Made by a program: the position numbers and the translations under genes. This document shows, in pieces, positions 35,395 to 43,562 of a stretch of DNA of 64,000 nt; within the stretch, counting starts at the first letter, position 1; each line of letters begins with the position of its first letter. The DNA is from Chryseobacterium lactis (GTDB taxonomy: Bacteria > Bacteroidota > Bacteroidia > Flavobacteriales > Weeksellaceae). The stretch is taken from positions 1,612,001-1,676,000 of the forward strand of contig NZ_CP033924.1 of NCBI RefSeq assembly GCF_003815875.1, in the 5' to 3' direction. The notes under the pieces were generated by a model. It made no database searches, had not been told where the DNA came from, and saw only the letters and a program-made list of their open reading frames with translations.

Positions 35395-35457
35395 AATCAA
35401 TTGATGATGAGAAAGGAAAAGGTGAAGAATGTAGATGAGGTCAATGCATTATTAAAG
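35395..35457 (+). repeat. Direct repeat of the mfd 3' end, right copy
   Basis: Second copy of the 63-base repeat, one mismatch from 33615-33677. It marks the right edge of the insert. Confidence 0.93.
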
Positions 35458-35478
35458 GCCATAATTGCCCACGATTAA
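35398..35478 (+). pseudogene. mfd: Displaced 3' end of mfd
   Basis: In the mfd frame this stretch reads QLMMRKEKVKNVDEV, then NALLKAIIAHD and a TAA stop. It is the tail of an mfd gene without any upstream body, separated from the complete mfd by the 1.8-kb insert. The old mfd-type terminator lies 42 bases further on. It is most simply the original chromosomal end of mfd. It has no start or promoter of its own that I can see. Confidence 0.85.
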
Positions 35479-35520
35479 AATATCATTTTAATATCCTTTA
35501 AATTTTTTCGTAAAATTCAA

Positions 35521-35554
35521 AAAACATATAAAAACTTAAGTTTTTATATGTTTT
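35521..35554 (+). terminator. 34-base palindromic terminator, originally of mfd
   Basis: A perfect inverted repeat (arms of 17 bases, centre CTTAAG at 35535-35540) ending in a T run on the plus strand. Its place just after the displaced mfd end suggests it ended mfd transcription before the insertion. Confidence 0.8.
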
Positions 35555-35828
35555 TTTGTGATTGTTGTCATTTTTCACCTGAAAAATATTCATTACAAAG
35601 AGAATTAATAGGCTTTTAACACCCTTAAAATCACCTTTTAATGATTAAAAATAATAGGCAATCGCCTGTACAGAAAGGGTTTGAAGTGTCTTGTTATTTC
35701 AAATCGAGATGAAAAGTAGAGTTATGTAGTAATAATTCTACTTTTTTGTGTGATTAATTCTATGTCGTAATACGTTTATTTCTATGGGTTTAGAATAAAT
35801 AACTGGAATTTTTTCGATTTTGAATTTG
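35555..35828 (+). other. Intergenic stretch with an orphan terminator-like hairpin
   Basis: No protein gene is supported here. A plus-strand hairpin AAAAGTAGA / TCTACTTTT (35712-35745, 16-base loop) ending in a T run lies about 160 bases beyond the mfd terminator, with no gene between them. This would fit the 3' end of a small RNA or a read-through stop before the next operon. I do not recognise an RNA family. Confidence 0.35.
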
Positions 35829-35836
35829 TACATTTG
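35829..35836 (+). promoter_or_regulatory. TAnnTTTG -7 box for the tandem VGI operon
   Basis: TACATTTG, 11 bases before the ATG at 35848, giving a very short predicted leader. The region around 35803 has TGG at the -33 position, not TTG. Confidence 0.45.
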
Positions 35837-35847
35837 CAGTCCTTATT

Positions 35848-36666
35848 ATGAAAAAAATTATATACTGCACGGCTGGATTTCTTTCGTTCTTTGCCAACGC
35901 ACAAGTGGGCATCGGGACTCCAAAACCAAAATCAACTCTCGATGTAAATGGAAAGACGACTTTAAGAAAAGAACTTAGAGTAGGCGGGACCTCAACTCAG
36001 GCTGGAAATGCCGGTTTGAACGGTCAGGTTTTAGTTTCCCAGGGAGAAGGCAAATCTCCTGTTTGGAAATCATTGAATGTTTCCTTTATGGAAGAGGGGC
36101 AATACAAATTGATCAATTCGTATTTGTCATCGGATCAGACTGGTATTATAACACTTTCTAACGGTGTTGCAGGTGATAATGTCTACAAAAACAGTGTTGG
36201 AGATGATATTACGGATGGCGCCAAAGGTAAGTGGGTGAAAATTGCTGGTCTTGAAAATAATTTCACTATTAAAAACGGAAAAAACAGGCTTACTTATCAG
36301 TTCCAGACCGGAATTGAAATGAAAGCACCGGTATCTACTACTTCAGAAAATGTAAGATTTGCATGTGGAGTTTTCAGAAACGGGAAGCTGGTAGCCGTAC
36401 GTCCGGACAGAGTCGCTTCCAATAACAATTCTGAAAAGGAAGGTCTCATGGATTATATTTTTACACTCAATTATACAGAACTTAATGTTCCGGTCGGAAT
36501 ACAAAAACTTGAAATTGCATGTAGAAAAATTACTACCTCAAATTCAAATTCGCAGTTTTCCATAGGACGTGATGTTCAAAGTTCTAATGGTGCCGCCAAT
36601 GCATTTACATTGGAATCTACCATGAAGATCGATGTTATTGAATATGTAACTTATAAATCCAACTAA
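35848..36666 (+). CDS. Secreted VGI/LDVNG protein, paralog 1
   Basis: A 272-residue secreted protein. A signal peptide ends near FFANAQVG. The mature N-terminus QVGIGTPKPKSTLDVNGKTT is a motif widespread in Flavobacteriia secreted proteins, often beside tail-fibre-like repeats. QVLVSQGEGKSPVWKSL follows, then a C-terminal beta-rich domain with KWVKIAGLENNFTI, YQFQTGIEMKA and FACGVFRNGKLVAVR, like jelly-roll or C1q/TNF-type folds in style. It is the first of three tandem paralogs with gaps of 4 and 9 bases. Function unknown. Confidence 0.8.
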   Translation: MKKIIYCTAGFLSFFANAQVGIGTPKPKSTLDVNGKTTLRKELRVGGTSTQAGNAGLNGQVLVSQGEGKSPVWKSLNVSFMEEGQYKLINSYLSSDQTGIITLSNGVAGDNVYKNSVGDDITDGAKGKWVKIAGLENNFTIKNGKNRLTYQFQTGIEMKAPVSTTSENVRFACGVFRNGKLVAVRPDRVASNNNSEKEGLMDYIFTLNYTELNVPVGIQKLEIACRKITTSNSNSQFSIGRDVQSSNGAANAFTLESTMKIDVIEYVTYKSN

Positions 36667-36670
36667 TCAA

Positions 36671-37489
36671 GTGATGAAAAATATATTATCGGCCTTACTT
36701 CTTGCTTCAGGATTAATGCTGTCGGCACAAGTGGGTATTAATACTGATTCTCCGAAAGCAAAACTAGATGTAAACGGGGACATGAACATGAGAGATAAGA
36801 TTGCTGTACTGGATGCTACAGATAACAGCCTTTCTCAAGGAAATAATGACCAGCTTCTGGTCTCTCAGGGTGTAGGATATGCTCCTATCTGGAAAACACT
36901 TCGTATTCCTGAATATGAACCCAATAAATTTTATCTGATATTCAACAATTCCTTCTCAGACAAGGCAGGAGTAGAATTCGTGACTTCGGAACAACCGAAT
37001 ATGACGACTTCTAAAGCGGCAACTTTCACTAAGGGAGCTGATATCACCAGTCTTAAAGGATTCAAAAAAATCGATGGTTTGTCACAGACGATTAGTGTGT
37101 TCAGTACTGAGAGTAAAGCTTATTTCCAGTTTGAAACTGTAGTACAGGCAAATTTCGGAGCTAATGGAAATCCGGATACTTCAATAGATTATGCTTGTGG
37201 TATTTTTGTAGATAACAAGCTGATCAATATGAGACAGAGGAATTTAAGGGCAATTAATTCCCAATATCCTTTCTTGACGCACAATCAAATCGGGATTGTA
37301 CAAAATCTTTCCAAAGGAAACCATACCGTAAGCGTAGCATGCTCGAGACTTGCTTCATACGGGGATACCAGTAAAAAATTAGCTATCGGAAAGAATACAA
37401 GTACCAATATTAATGACTTTGTTGCCCAGTCGTCTTTAAAAGTAGATGTATATGAGGTTCCACAAGTATTTAACCCGATCATAAATTAA
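36671..37489 (+). CDS. Secreted VGI/LDVNG protein, paralog 2
   Basis: A 272-residue paralog of the preceding gene, signal peptide ending LMLSAQVG, then INTDSPKAKLDVNGDMN, QLLVSQGVGYAPIWKTL and the same type of C-terminal domain (GFKKIDGLSQTISVF, YFQFETVVQANF, YACGIFVDNKLINMR). It starts four bases after the first paralog's stop, so the three are surely one operon. Function unknown. Confidence 0.8.
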   Translation: MMKNILSALLLASGLMLSAQVGINTDSPKAKLDVNGDMNMRDKIAVLDATDNSLSQGNNDQLLVSQGVGYAPIWKTLRIPEYEPNKFYLIFNNSFSDKAGVEFVTSEQPNMTTSKAATFTKGADITSLKGFKKIDGLSQTISVFSTESKAYFQFETVVQANFGANGNPDTSIDYACGIFVDNKLINMRQRNLRAINSQYPFLTHNQIGIVQNLSKGNHTVSVACSRLASYGDTSKKLAIGKNTSTNINDFVAQSSLKVDVYEVPQVFNPIIN

Positions 37490-37498
37490 AAACCAATT

Positions 37499-38239
37499 AT
37501 GAAAAAAATATTTTTTGCCCAATTTTTATTGATTATCGGATTAATGAACGCGCAAGTGGGGATTAATACACCTAATCCTGTTAATACATTGGATGTAAAC
37601 GGAGATTTAAACGTAAGAAAAGAGATCAGAACAGCAGGTACTGACTTATTGAGAGGATCTGCAGGAAATGCCGGAGATATTTTCCATAATAACTCTGCAA
37701 TGCCGGCAAACGATTGGAAAAGTATTAAAATTGCTGACGGACAAGGAAGTATGTCTTTGTTCTCTATTAATACAGTTGCCGATCAAACAGGAGTTTCATT
37801 TGCTTCAAGTGGTAATCCTGTACCATACAACGAAAATGATGACCTGACGGGTAACTGGACAGTATTGCCGCAAGCCGTTGATACATTTTCGGTTACAAAT
37901 GCAACAAATAAGGTGACTTTTTCTTTCCAAACTACTGCTCAAAAGGTAAATAATGGTGCCGCATCTGCCAGTTTTGCTTGTGGTGTTTTTGTTGATAATA
38001 AACTTAAAGCCGTGAGAACAGATGTATTGCTGGGGGATAGCGGAGCTTATAAGATTTTTAACCTTAATGCAACCCTTGAGAATATTACTCCAAAAAACAA
38101 ATATTCAGTGAAAGTAGCCTGTATCAACAGGACCTTAAATAGTACTACACTTGGGATAGGAAGAGCTGTTGATACTACATTCCTTAATGGTGATATGTCA
38201 CAGTCTGTTCTTACCACATCAGTATTGCAGCCGTATTAA
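37499..38239 (+). CDS. Secreted VGI/LDVNG protein, paralog 3
   Basis: A 246-residue, slightly shorter paralog: signal peptide ending GLMNAQVG, then INTPNPVNTLDVNGDLN, MPANDWKSIKIAD and the C-terminal domain (NWTVLPQAVDTFSV, FSFQTTAQKVN, FACGVFVDNKLKAVR). It follows paralog 2 by nine bases and is followed by a strong terminator. Divergence among the three is high outside the shared motifs, so the duplication is old or under diversifying change. Confidence 0.8.
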   Translation: MKKIFFAQFLLIIGLMNAQVGINTPNPVNTLDVNGDLNVRKEIRTAGTDLLRGSAGNAGDIFHNNSAMPANDWKSIKIADGQGSMSLFSINTVADQTGVSFASSGNPVPYNENDDLTGNWTVLPQAVDTFSVTNATNKVTFSFQTTAQKVNNGAASASFACGVFVDNKLKAVRTDVLLGDSGAYKIFNLNATLENITPKNKYSVKVACINRTLNSTTLGIGRAVDTTFLNGDMSQSVLTTSVLQPY

Positions 38240-38262
38240 TTTCATAATAAAGCAATAATTAT

Positions 38263-38291
38263 AAATCTAAAAACGTTATGTTTTTAGATTT
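38263..38291 (+). terminator. Terminator of the VGI operon
   Basis: A perfect 12-bp stem AAATCTAAAAAC / GTTTTTAGATTT with a 5-base loop and a T-rich tail on the plus strand. Confidence 0.88.
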
Positions 38292-38360
38292 TTTTGTTTA
38301 TTAAGTCTGTTTGTTGTGAATTTGTAGGTATAAATTAAGCTCTATTATCGAAAATTGAAT

Positions 38361-38368
38361 TATATTTG
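38361..38368 (+). promoter_or_regulatory. TAnnTTTG -7 box that decides the next start
   Basis: TATATTTG, overlapping an in-frame TTG at 38366 that would otherwise extend the next gene. The box supports the ATG at 38390 as the real start. Confidence 0.4.
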
Positions 38369-38389
38369 AGCAAGCTAAAAAAATTCTTT

Positions 38390-39280
38390 ATGGTAAAAAA
38401 CTATTTTCTTAAAATGTTTGCCGGTATTGCTTTTCTTGGATTGCTGGCTTCATGCAATACCACCGCAGATCCTATTGAATCGGTTCCCAATCCTGATGGT
38501 GGGCCTCCTCCACAAAAAGTCCTTACCAAAGTTTCTGTAAATAATGTTTCTCAGGAAGAATATTTCACAACTGCTGATGTTTTAGATCAGGCAGTCTTCA
38601 AAGATAATAGTCTTAATGCCGGTAATGCGAATTATACAGCAACACTGACTTACATTAATACAACGACCAATCCCAAAATTAAAAAAGAGATTTCAAAAGT
38701 AAAATTTGTAAGTTCTGCATCCAGCAGCTTAAAGTATGATTTTGATATTACTCCTGATGGGAATGGGAAGATTTATAATGCAACATTAATTGCTACAGGA
38801 GCAACGCCGGGAGTATCTTATTTAAGTGACTATACCTTTACTTATGAAGCAACAACAGGAAAGCTGAGTAAGATTCTTGAAAAAAGAAAGGAAGGTGGAA
38901 TAAGCGCATACAATAAGTTTATAGAATATGCTTTTACGTATACAGGAGAAAATATTATTCAGGCTGTCTGTTCAAAAGGAATATTGGATATCAACGGAAA
39001 TCCTAATATGACTACAGCAACGAAATCGAAATATAGTTTTCAAAACTACGATAGCCAGAAAAGCCCGTTTTCAACGCTTCCAAAAACTTATTTTCTGATG
39101 CTAAGTCTTATAGATCCCATCAATTTTTATAAGGCATGTCCTAATAACCCTACCTCAATGTTTATTGAGATTCCAACGAAACCTTCTGTCAATACAGCAC
39201 AAAGTTATTCGTATGATAATCAGGGGTATCCTGCCGTTGAAAAAAATCAAAATGTGAGCTTTACTTATAAAACGTTATAG
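38390..39280 (+). CDS. Lipoprotein of unknown function, paralog A
   Basis: About 296 residues from the ATG at 38390; the signal FLKMFAGIAFLGLLASCNTT has a lipobox Cys. The mature part is beta-rich with repeated Y-x-D/Y-x-Y strands: YTFTYEATTGKLSKILEK, FIEYAFTYTGENIIQAV, KYSFQNYDSQKSPFSTLP, SYSYDNQGYPAVEKN. The pattern is like RHS/YD-type or wall-repeat strands but I cannot name a family. The next gene has the same order of motifs, so the two are paralogs. Surface or periplasmic lipoprotein; function unknown. Confidence 0.75.
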   Translation: MVKNYFLKMFAGIAFLGLLASCNTTADPIESVPNPDGGPPPQKVLTKVSVNNVSQEEYFTTADVLDQAVFKDNSLNAGNANYTATLTYINTTTNPKIKKEISKVKFVSSASSSLKYDFDITPDGNGKIYNATLIATGATPGVSYLSDYTFTYEATTGKLSKILEKRKEGGISAYNKFIEYAFTYTGENIIQAVCSKGILDINGNPNMTTATKSKYSFQNYDSQKSPFSTLPKTYFLMLSLIDPINFYKACPNNPTSMFIEIPTKPSVNTAQSYSYDNQGYPAVEKNQNVSFTYKTL

Positions 39281-39343
39281 GTAAACGATAATTATTAATC
39301 TATTGAATATCAATAATCATATAATTTTTATGCAAAAAAAAAT

Positions 39344-39351
39344 TATATTTG
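39344..39351 (+). promoter_or_regulatory. TAnnTTTG -7 box for lipoprotein paralog B
   Basis: TATATTTG, 25 bases before the ATG at 39377, the same octamer as at paralog A. Consensus match only. Confidence 0.38.
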
Positions 39352-39376
39352 TGAAAAAATAATCAAATACCAGGAA

Positions 39377-40312
39377 ATGAAACAAATTTTCTATTTTATT
39401 TTACTAATAGCAGGCTTTTCCTCAATACATTCCTGCAAGAGTTTACTAGATGAAGAGGGGAATCCTTTATTGGATCTTAATAACACAGGAGGTCTTTCCG
39501 GTCCCAGAGCATTATACAGAGAAGTTACAGATAAAGATACAATTGCAGAGTACTACTACAGCGGATTACTTGTTAATAAAGTAATTACAGATAGTGCTTC
39601 CATCACTGATATTATGTACAGTGGCGATAAAATCAGCCAAATTAATTTTAATGGCTTTTTGGATCTGGACGGAAACGGAAAGCTTGATAAAGACAGTGTG
39701 TCTTACACTCAGTTATTTACCTACGCAAACAACAGCAAAATTCAGCTGATTTCTGAGAACCGTTCTATTTTCAGAAGACCGCCGCCAGTACCACCGGCAA
39801 CAGCTCCTGGGCCACAAACATTATTAAGAAAGGAGAAAACACTTTATAATGTATATTACAATACCGGCAGCGGAAAACTGGACTCTATCGTTATGAAAAA
39901 CGGGCCGGATGCTGCAGGAACAAATTTTGCTTTTACGGCGTACTCAAGAACAAGATATACTTATGTAGGAGATAATGTATCCAAAGTGGTAAGACTTTAC
40001 GGGCCTTTAGCTATCGGAGGTGGCTATGGACCTGTAACAGCAAAGTATAGCTACGAGTATTATGCGTACGATGACCAAATCAGTCCGTTCACATTATTAC
40101 CTCATGCTTACAAACTTTCAAGACTTTTATCTACCACAATCAATGATAAAGAAAGTCTTATTCTTTCTCCAAACAATCCTAAGAGATGGTCGGTAACAGA
40201 TCTTTCACCGCCTATCCCGAGCCCGATTGTAAAGAGTACAAATTATGTGTATGATCCACAAACTTACATGACAAAAGGATATGGTGTAAATTATATTTAC
40301 AAACCACAATAA
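39377..40312 (+). CDS. Lipoprotein of unknown function, paralog B
   Basis: A 311-residue protein with signal and lipobox AGFSSIHSCKSLLDEEG. It has a calcium-loop-like LDLDGNGKLDKDS. Then come RTRYTYVGDNVSKVV, KYSYEYYAYDDQISPFTLLP and TNYVYDPQTYMTKGYG, which match the corresponding places of the preceding lipoprotein (KSPFSTLP, SYSYDNQGYP). A proline-rich spacer RRPPPVPPATAPGP sits mid-protein. It has its own -7 box and a strong terminator. Function unknown. Confidence 0.75.
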   Translation: MKQIFYFILLIAGFSSIHSCKSLLDEEGNPLLDLNNTGGLSGPRALYREVTDKDTIAEYYYSGLLVNKVITDSASITDIMYSGDKISQINFNGFLDLDGNGKLDKDSVSYTQLFTYANNSKIQLISENRSIFRRPPPVPPATAPGPQTLLRKEKTLYNVYYNTGSGKLDSIVMKNGPDAAGTNFAFTAYSRTRYTYVGDNVSKVVRLYGPLAIGGGYGPVTAKYSYEYYAYDDQISPFTLLPHAYKLSRLLSTTINDKESLILSPNNPKRWSVTDLSPPIPSPIVKSTNYVYDPQTYMTKGYGVNYIYKPQ

Positions 40313-40332
40313 GATCCTTTTTTAAGAATAAT

Positions 40333-40360
40333 AAAACTCAATCTCCAAAGATTGAGTTTT
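40333..40360 (+). terminator. Terminator of lipoprotein paralog B
   Basis: A perfect 12-bp stem AAAACTCAATCT / AGATTGAGTTTT with a 4-base loop and T-rich tail on the plus strand. Confidence 0.9.
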
Positions 40361-40383
40361 TTATTTTTTATCCCTTAATTTTG
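40352..40383 (+). promoter_or_regulatory. Candidate promoter of pth
   Basis: TTG, 21 bases, then TAATTTTG, matching the -33/-7 Bacteroidota pattern; the -7 box ends 13 bases before the pth ATG. The -33 part overlaps the preceding terminator. Confidence 0.45.
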
Positions 40384-40396
40384 CAAAAAATTTCTG

Positions 40397-40960
40397 ATGA
40401 AATATTTAATAGTTGGGCTTGGAAACAAAGGCTCAGAATATGAAAATACACGACATAATATAGGCTTTAAAGTAGCCGAAAAAATAGCCGAATCACTTGA
40501 TGTATCATTCAATACTGCCAACTTTGGCTGGATGGCAGAAGGAAAATATAAAGGAAGAAAAGTTTTTGTCCTTAAACCGGATACGTACATGAATCTTTCC
40601 GGAAATGCGGTGAGATACTGGATGCAGAAAGAAAATATTCCGTTGGAAAATGTTTTGATTGTAACTGATGACCTTGCTCTTCCGTTCGGAACTTTAAGAA
40701 TGAAGGGAAAAGGTTCTGATGCAGGTCACAACGGACTTAAAAATATTAATGAGGTTTTACAAACTCAAAACTACGCCAGACTACGTTTCGGAATTTCTGC
40801 TGATTTTTCTGCAGGACGTCAGATAGATTATGTGCTGGGAACATGGAATGAAGAAGAAACAGAAAAGCTATCTGAAAGAATTGAAACTTTTTCAAAAGCA
40901 AGTCTTTCTTTTGTGTTTGCAGGAATCAATAATACCATGTCTGCATTTAACGGGAAGTAG
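40397..40960 (+). CDS. pth: Peptidyl-tRNA hydrolase
   Basis: A 187-residue cytoplasmic enzyme that frees tRNA from peptidyl-tRNA dropped from ribosomes. Family motifs are [21 protein letters not shown], with the catalytic His in [53 protein letters not shown] and YARLRFGI. Length is normal. It stands alone with a terminator downstream. Confidence 0.97.
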   Translation: MKYLIVGLGNKGSEYENTRHNIGFKVAEKIAESLDVSFNTANFGWMAEGKYKGRKVFVLKPDTYMNLSGNAVRYWMQKENIPLENVLIVTDDLALPFGTLRMKGKGSDAGHNGLKNINEVLQTQNYARLRFGISADFSAGRQIDYVLGTWNEEETEKLSERIETFSKASLSFVFAGINNTMSAFNGK

Positions 40961-41000
40961 AAAGAAGACAAACGTCCACAACGCTTTTGTAAGAAATAAA

Positions 41001-41022
41001 GGCCATCGGATTTCCGATGGCC
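41001..41022 (+). terminator. Terminator after pth
   Basis: A 9-bp GC-rich stem GGCCATCGG / CCGATGGCC with a 4-base loop and a partly T-rich tail on the plus strand, between pth and the convergent carbonic anhydrase gene. Confidence 0.75.
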
Positions 41023-41130
41023 TTCTGTTGTGCTTTAAAAATTAACTTCCAATCAATTTTTGTTTGAGCAATGCTCTATCTTTTATATAATTTTTTTGTA
41101 ACTAGCTGTAAAATGAGAATCTAAAGAATG

Positions 41131-41766
41131 TTATAACCAGGTTACAGCTCCGGTTTCAACATCATAATTAGCCCCAACAATCTTAATTTTACCTTGTTCT
41201 TCAAGATTTTTAAGTGTTGAACTTTGGTTACGGATGTCCTGAATTGCTGTTTTTACGTTTTGCTGATTCAGTCTTTCCAAAAGTGAACTGTTTTTTGATG
41301 AACGTTCTTCATTTTCTTCAATCACTTCATCAATGATCGGGTTAAAATGATTGATCAGGTGGTTAAGATTATCCATTCCCATTCCTTCGATTTGTGCTGC
41401 ATCAAGTCCTCCCTTCAAAGCTCCGCATTTAGTATGACCTAAAACGACGATAAGTTTTGAACCTGCAACATTACAACCGAATTCCATTGACCCCAGGATG
41501 TCCTGATTAACGAAGTTCCCGGCAATTCTGATACTGAAAACATCTCCAAGTCCCTGGTCAAAAATCAGTTCTGCAGAAGTACGGCTGTCGATGCAACTCA
41601 AAACCACAGCAAATGGCCATTGTCCTTCACGAGTAGCATTTACCTGCTCCAAAAGGTCTCTGTTTGCTTTAAGGTTGTTGACAAACCTCTGGTTTCCTTC
41701 CTTTAAAAACTCTAATGCTTTTTCAGGAGTGATCGTCGACTGAGTTTCGTATGTATGTGCTTTCAT
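41131..41766 (-). CDS. Beta-carbonic anhydrase (next to SulP)
   Basis: A 211-residue beta-class carbonic anhydrase that interconverts CO2 and bicarbonate. Zinc and catalytic residues are visible: Cys58-x-Asp60-x-Arg62 in SCIDSR and His111-x-x-Cys114 in GHTKCGALKGG. It lies 56 bases downstream of the SulP transporter gene on the same strand, a common pairing in which the enzyme and a bicarbonate carrier work together. It differs clearly from the second carbonic anhydrase at 43884. No signal peptide, so cytoplasmic. Confidence 0.93.
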   Translation of the reverse strand: MKAHTYETQSTITPEKALEFLKEGNQRFVNNLKANRDLLEQVNATREGQWPFAVVLSCIDSRTSAELIFDQGLGDVFSIRIAGNFVNQDILGSMEFGCNVAGSKLIVVLGHTKCGALKGGLDAAQIEGMGMDNLNHLINHFNPIIDEVIEENEERSSKNSSLLERLNQQNVKTAIQDIRNQSSTLKNLEEQGKIKIVGANYDVETGAVTWL

Positions 41767-41822
41767 ATAATTTAATTGTTTTTCGAATTTAAAGTTAAAA
41801 AATAGTTTGATAATAAATGAGC

Positions 41823-43415
41823 TTACATAGCTCTTTTGTGAGTAATTAAAATGTGAGAATCCTGGCTTCTTTCATAATCTCTGTATGAAGTTTTGAACCC
41901 AAGAAGTTCCACGGTGATATCCTCTTCTTTTGCGCGAATATTGGCAAAGTCCTGTATCATCTCCAGAACATCTGTTGCAATATATGATGTGTCTCTTGCA
42001 TCAATAGTCACTGTAGAATTGGATTTAATATTTTTAAGAGTTTTTTTGATCGCTGCCTTATTTAAGAATGAAACTTCTTCAGCCAGTTTGATCTTGATTC
42101 CGTCTGCGTCATCCAGTTTTTCTCTGCTTAAATAATACGCTCTTTTCATATTACCCTGAAGAATATAGAAAACAGAAATCGCAAGACCGATTCCGACCCC
42201 TTTTAACAAATCTGTTGCTACAACAGCTACCACAGTCGCTACAAATGGAACAAACTGGAATTTTCCAAGATGCCAGAAATGCTTGAATGTAGCCGGTTTG
42301 GCAAGTTTATATCCTACCAGAATCAGCACGGCAGCAAGGGTTGCAAGAGGAATTAGGTTAAGAAGAAAAGGAATGGTAAGCACACAAACCAGTAACAATA
42401 CACCATGAATCATCGCTGAAACTTTGGATGTTGCCCCGGCATTGGCGTTAGCAGAACTTCTTACTACTACAGAAGTCATTGGAAGTCCTCCGATAAATGA
42501 GCTGATCAGGTTTCCGATTCCCTGAGCTTTAAGTTCAAGGTTAGTATCCGTAATTCTTCTTTGTGTATCTAATCTGTCTGATGCTTCGATACACAGTAAG
42601 GTTTCAATAGAAGCTACAATGGCAATCGTTGCTCCCACGATCCATACTTTAGGATTGGTGAATCCTCCGAAGTCAGGCATCGTAATAAGATTTTTAAAAT
42701 CATCCAGTGATTGTGGAACCGGTAACGATACCAAATGTTCTTTACTGATGGCAAGAGAACTTCCTGATAGTTTGAAAAGTTCATTGATCAATATCCCTGA
42801 AACTACTGCAACCAAAGCTCCGGGAAGCATTTTCATCCTCTTTAAGGCAGGCATTTTATCCCACAAAACAAGGATTGAAATGGATATCACGGTAATAATA
42901 ATAGCTCCGGCATGAATATCCTGGATCAGTTCGCTGAAATAATTGAAGTTGATTCCATTATCAAAAAGACTTTCATGGCCTTCGTGGTCTTTATCATACC
43001 CGAGAGCATGAGGAATCTGTTTTAAAATAATAATAATACCTATGGCAGCAAGCATTCCTTCAATGACATTGTTGGGAAAGTAATTGGAAATACTTCCGGC
43101 TCTTACAAACCCTAATATCAATTGAATAAGTCCTGCGATAATCCCGGCACAAAGGAAAAGTTCAAATGCACCAAGATCCGTGATTGCCGTTAAGACTATA
43201 GCTGTCAGGCCGGCAGCAGGGCCGGAAACTGAAATATTTGAATTACTAATCGTTCCTACGACCAGACCTCCAACAATACCCGCAATAACTCCGGATAATG
43301 GGGGTGCACCGGAAGCCAAAGCGATTCCTAAGCACAGCGGAAGTGCTACTAAGAATACAACGAGCCCGGAAGGGAAATTCTCCTTGATTCCTCCTAATAA
43401 TGATGTTTTTTTCAT
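41823..43415 (-). CDS. SulP/SLC26-family anion transporter with STAS domain
   Basis: A 530-residue membrane transporter. The N-terminal FPSGLVVFLVALPLCLGIALASGAP without the long run and GIVGGLVVGTISNSNISVSGPAAGLTA are the SulP core, with multiple hydrophobic helices up to about residue 420. The last ~100 residues are a STAS-like domain (KAAIKKTLKNIKSNSTVTIDARD). SulP proteins carry sulfate, bicarbonate or dicarboxylates; pairing with a carbonic anhydrase gene favours bicarbonate, as inference. It is upstream of the anhydrase at 41131 and probably co-transcribed. Confidence 0.9.
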   Translation of the reverse strand: MKKTSLLGGIKENFPSGLVVFLVALPLCLGIALASGAPPLSGVIAGIVGGLVVGTISNSNISVSGPAAGLTAIVLTAITDLGAFELFLCAGIIAGLIQLILGFVRAGSISNYFPNNVIEGMLAAIGIIIILKQIPHALGYDKDHEGHESLFDNGINFNYFSELIQDIHAGAIIITVISISILVLWDKMPALKRMKMLPGALVAVVSGILINELFKLSGSSLAISKEHLVSLPVPQSLDDFKNLITMPDFGGFTNPKVWIVGATIAIVASIETLLCIEASDRLDTQRRITDTNLELKAQGIGNLISSFIGGLPMTSVVVRSSANANAGATSKVSAMIHGVLLLVCVLTIPFLLNLIPLATLAAVLILVGYKLAKPATFKHFWHLGKFQFVPFVATVVAVVATDLLKGVGIGLAISVFYILQGNMKRAYYLSREKLDDADGIKIKLAEEVSFLNKAAIKKTLKNIKSNSTVTIDARDTSYIATDVLEMIQDFANIRAKEEDITVELLGFKTSYRDYERSQDSHILITHKRAM

Positions 43416-43562
43416 GATGTTTTGAAAAATAGTATAACCGATCGATTTATTCCTAAATAATCAATTATAAAAGATTGGAAAGTTAATTGTAAAGCACATA
43501 CAGGATATCCATAGCCGGAATGGCATGAATAACTATAAAAAAAATCTAATTATACTTTAAAA

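Larger units (their letters stand above)
33615..35457. mobile_element. Putative small genomic insert at the mfd 3' end
   Basis: The segment between the two mfd-end repeats is about 1.8 kb, very AT-rich (for example only 8 G/C in the 60 bases from 35041) and holds only two minus-strand genes, an AAA ATPase and a nuclease-like protein. The left repeat completes mfd, and the right repeat is the displaced old end followed by the old terminator. This is the pattern left when an element integrates at a gene's 3' end and restores it. No integrase, transposase or terminal inverted repeat is visible, so the mechanism (site-specific mobilisation in trans or homologous exchange) is open. Confidence 0.7.
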
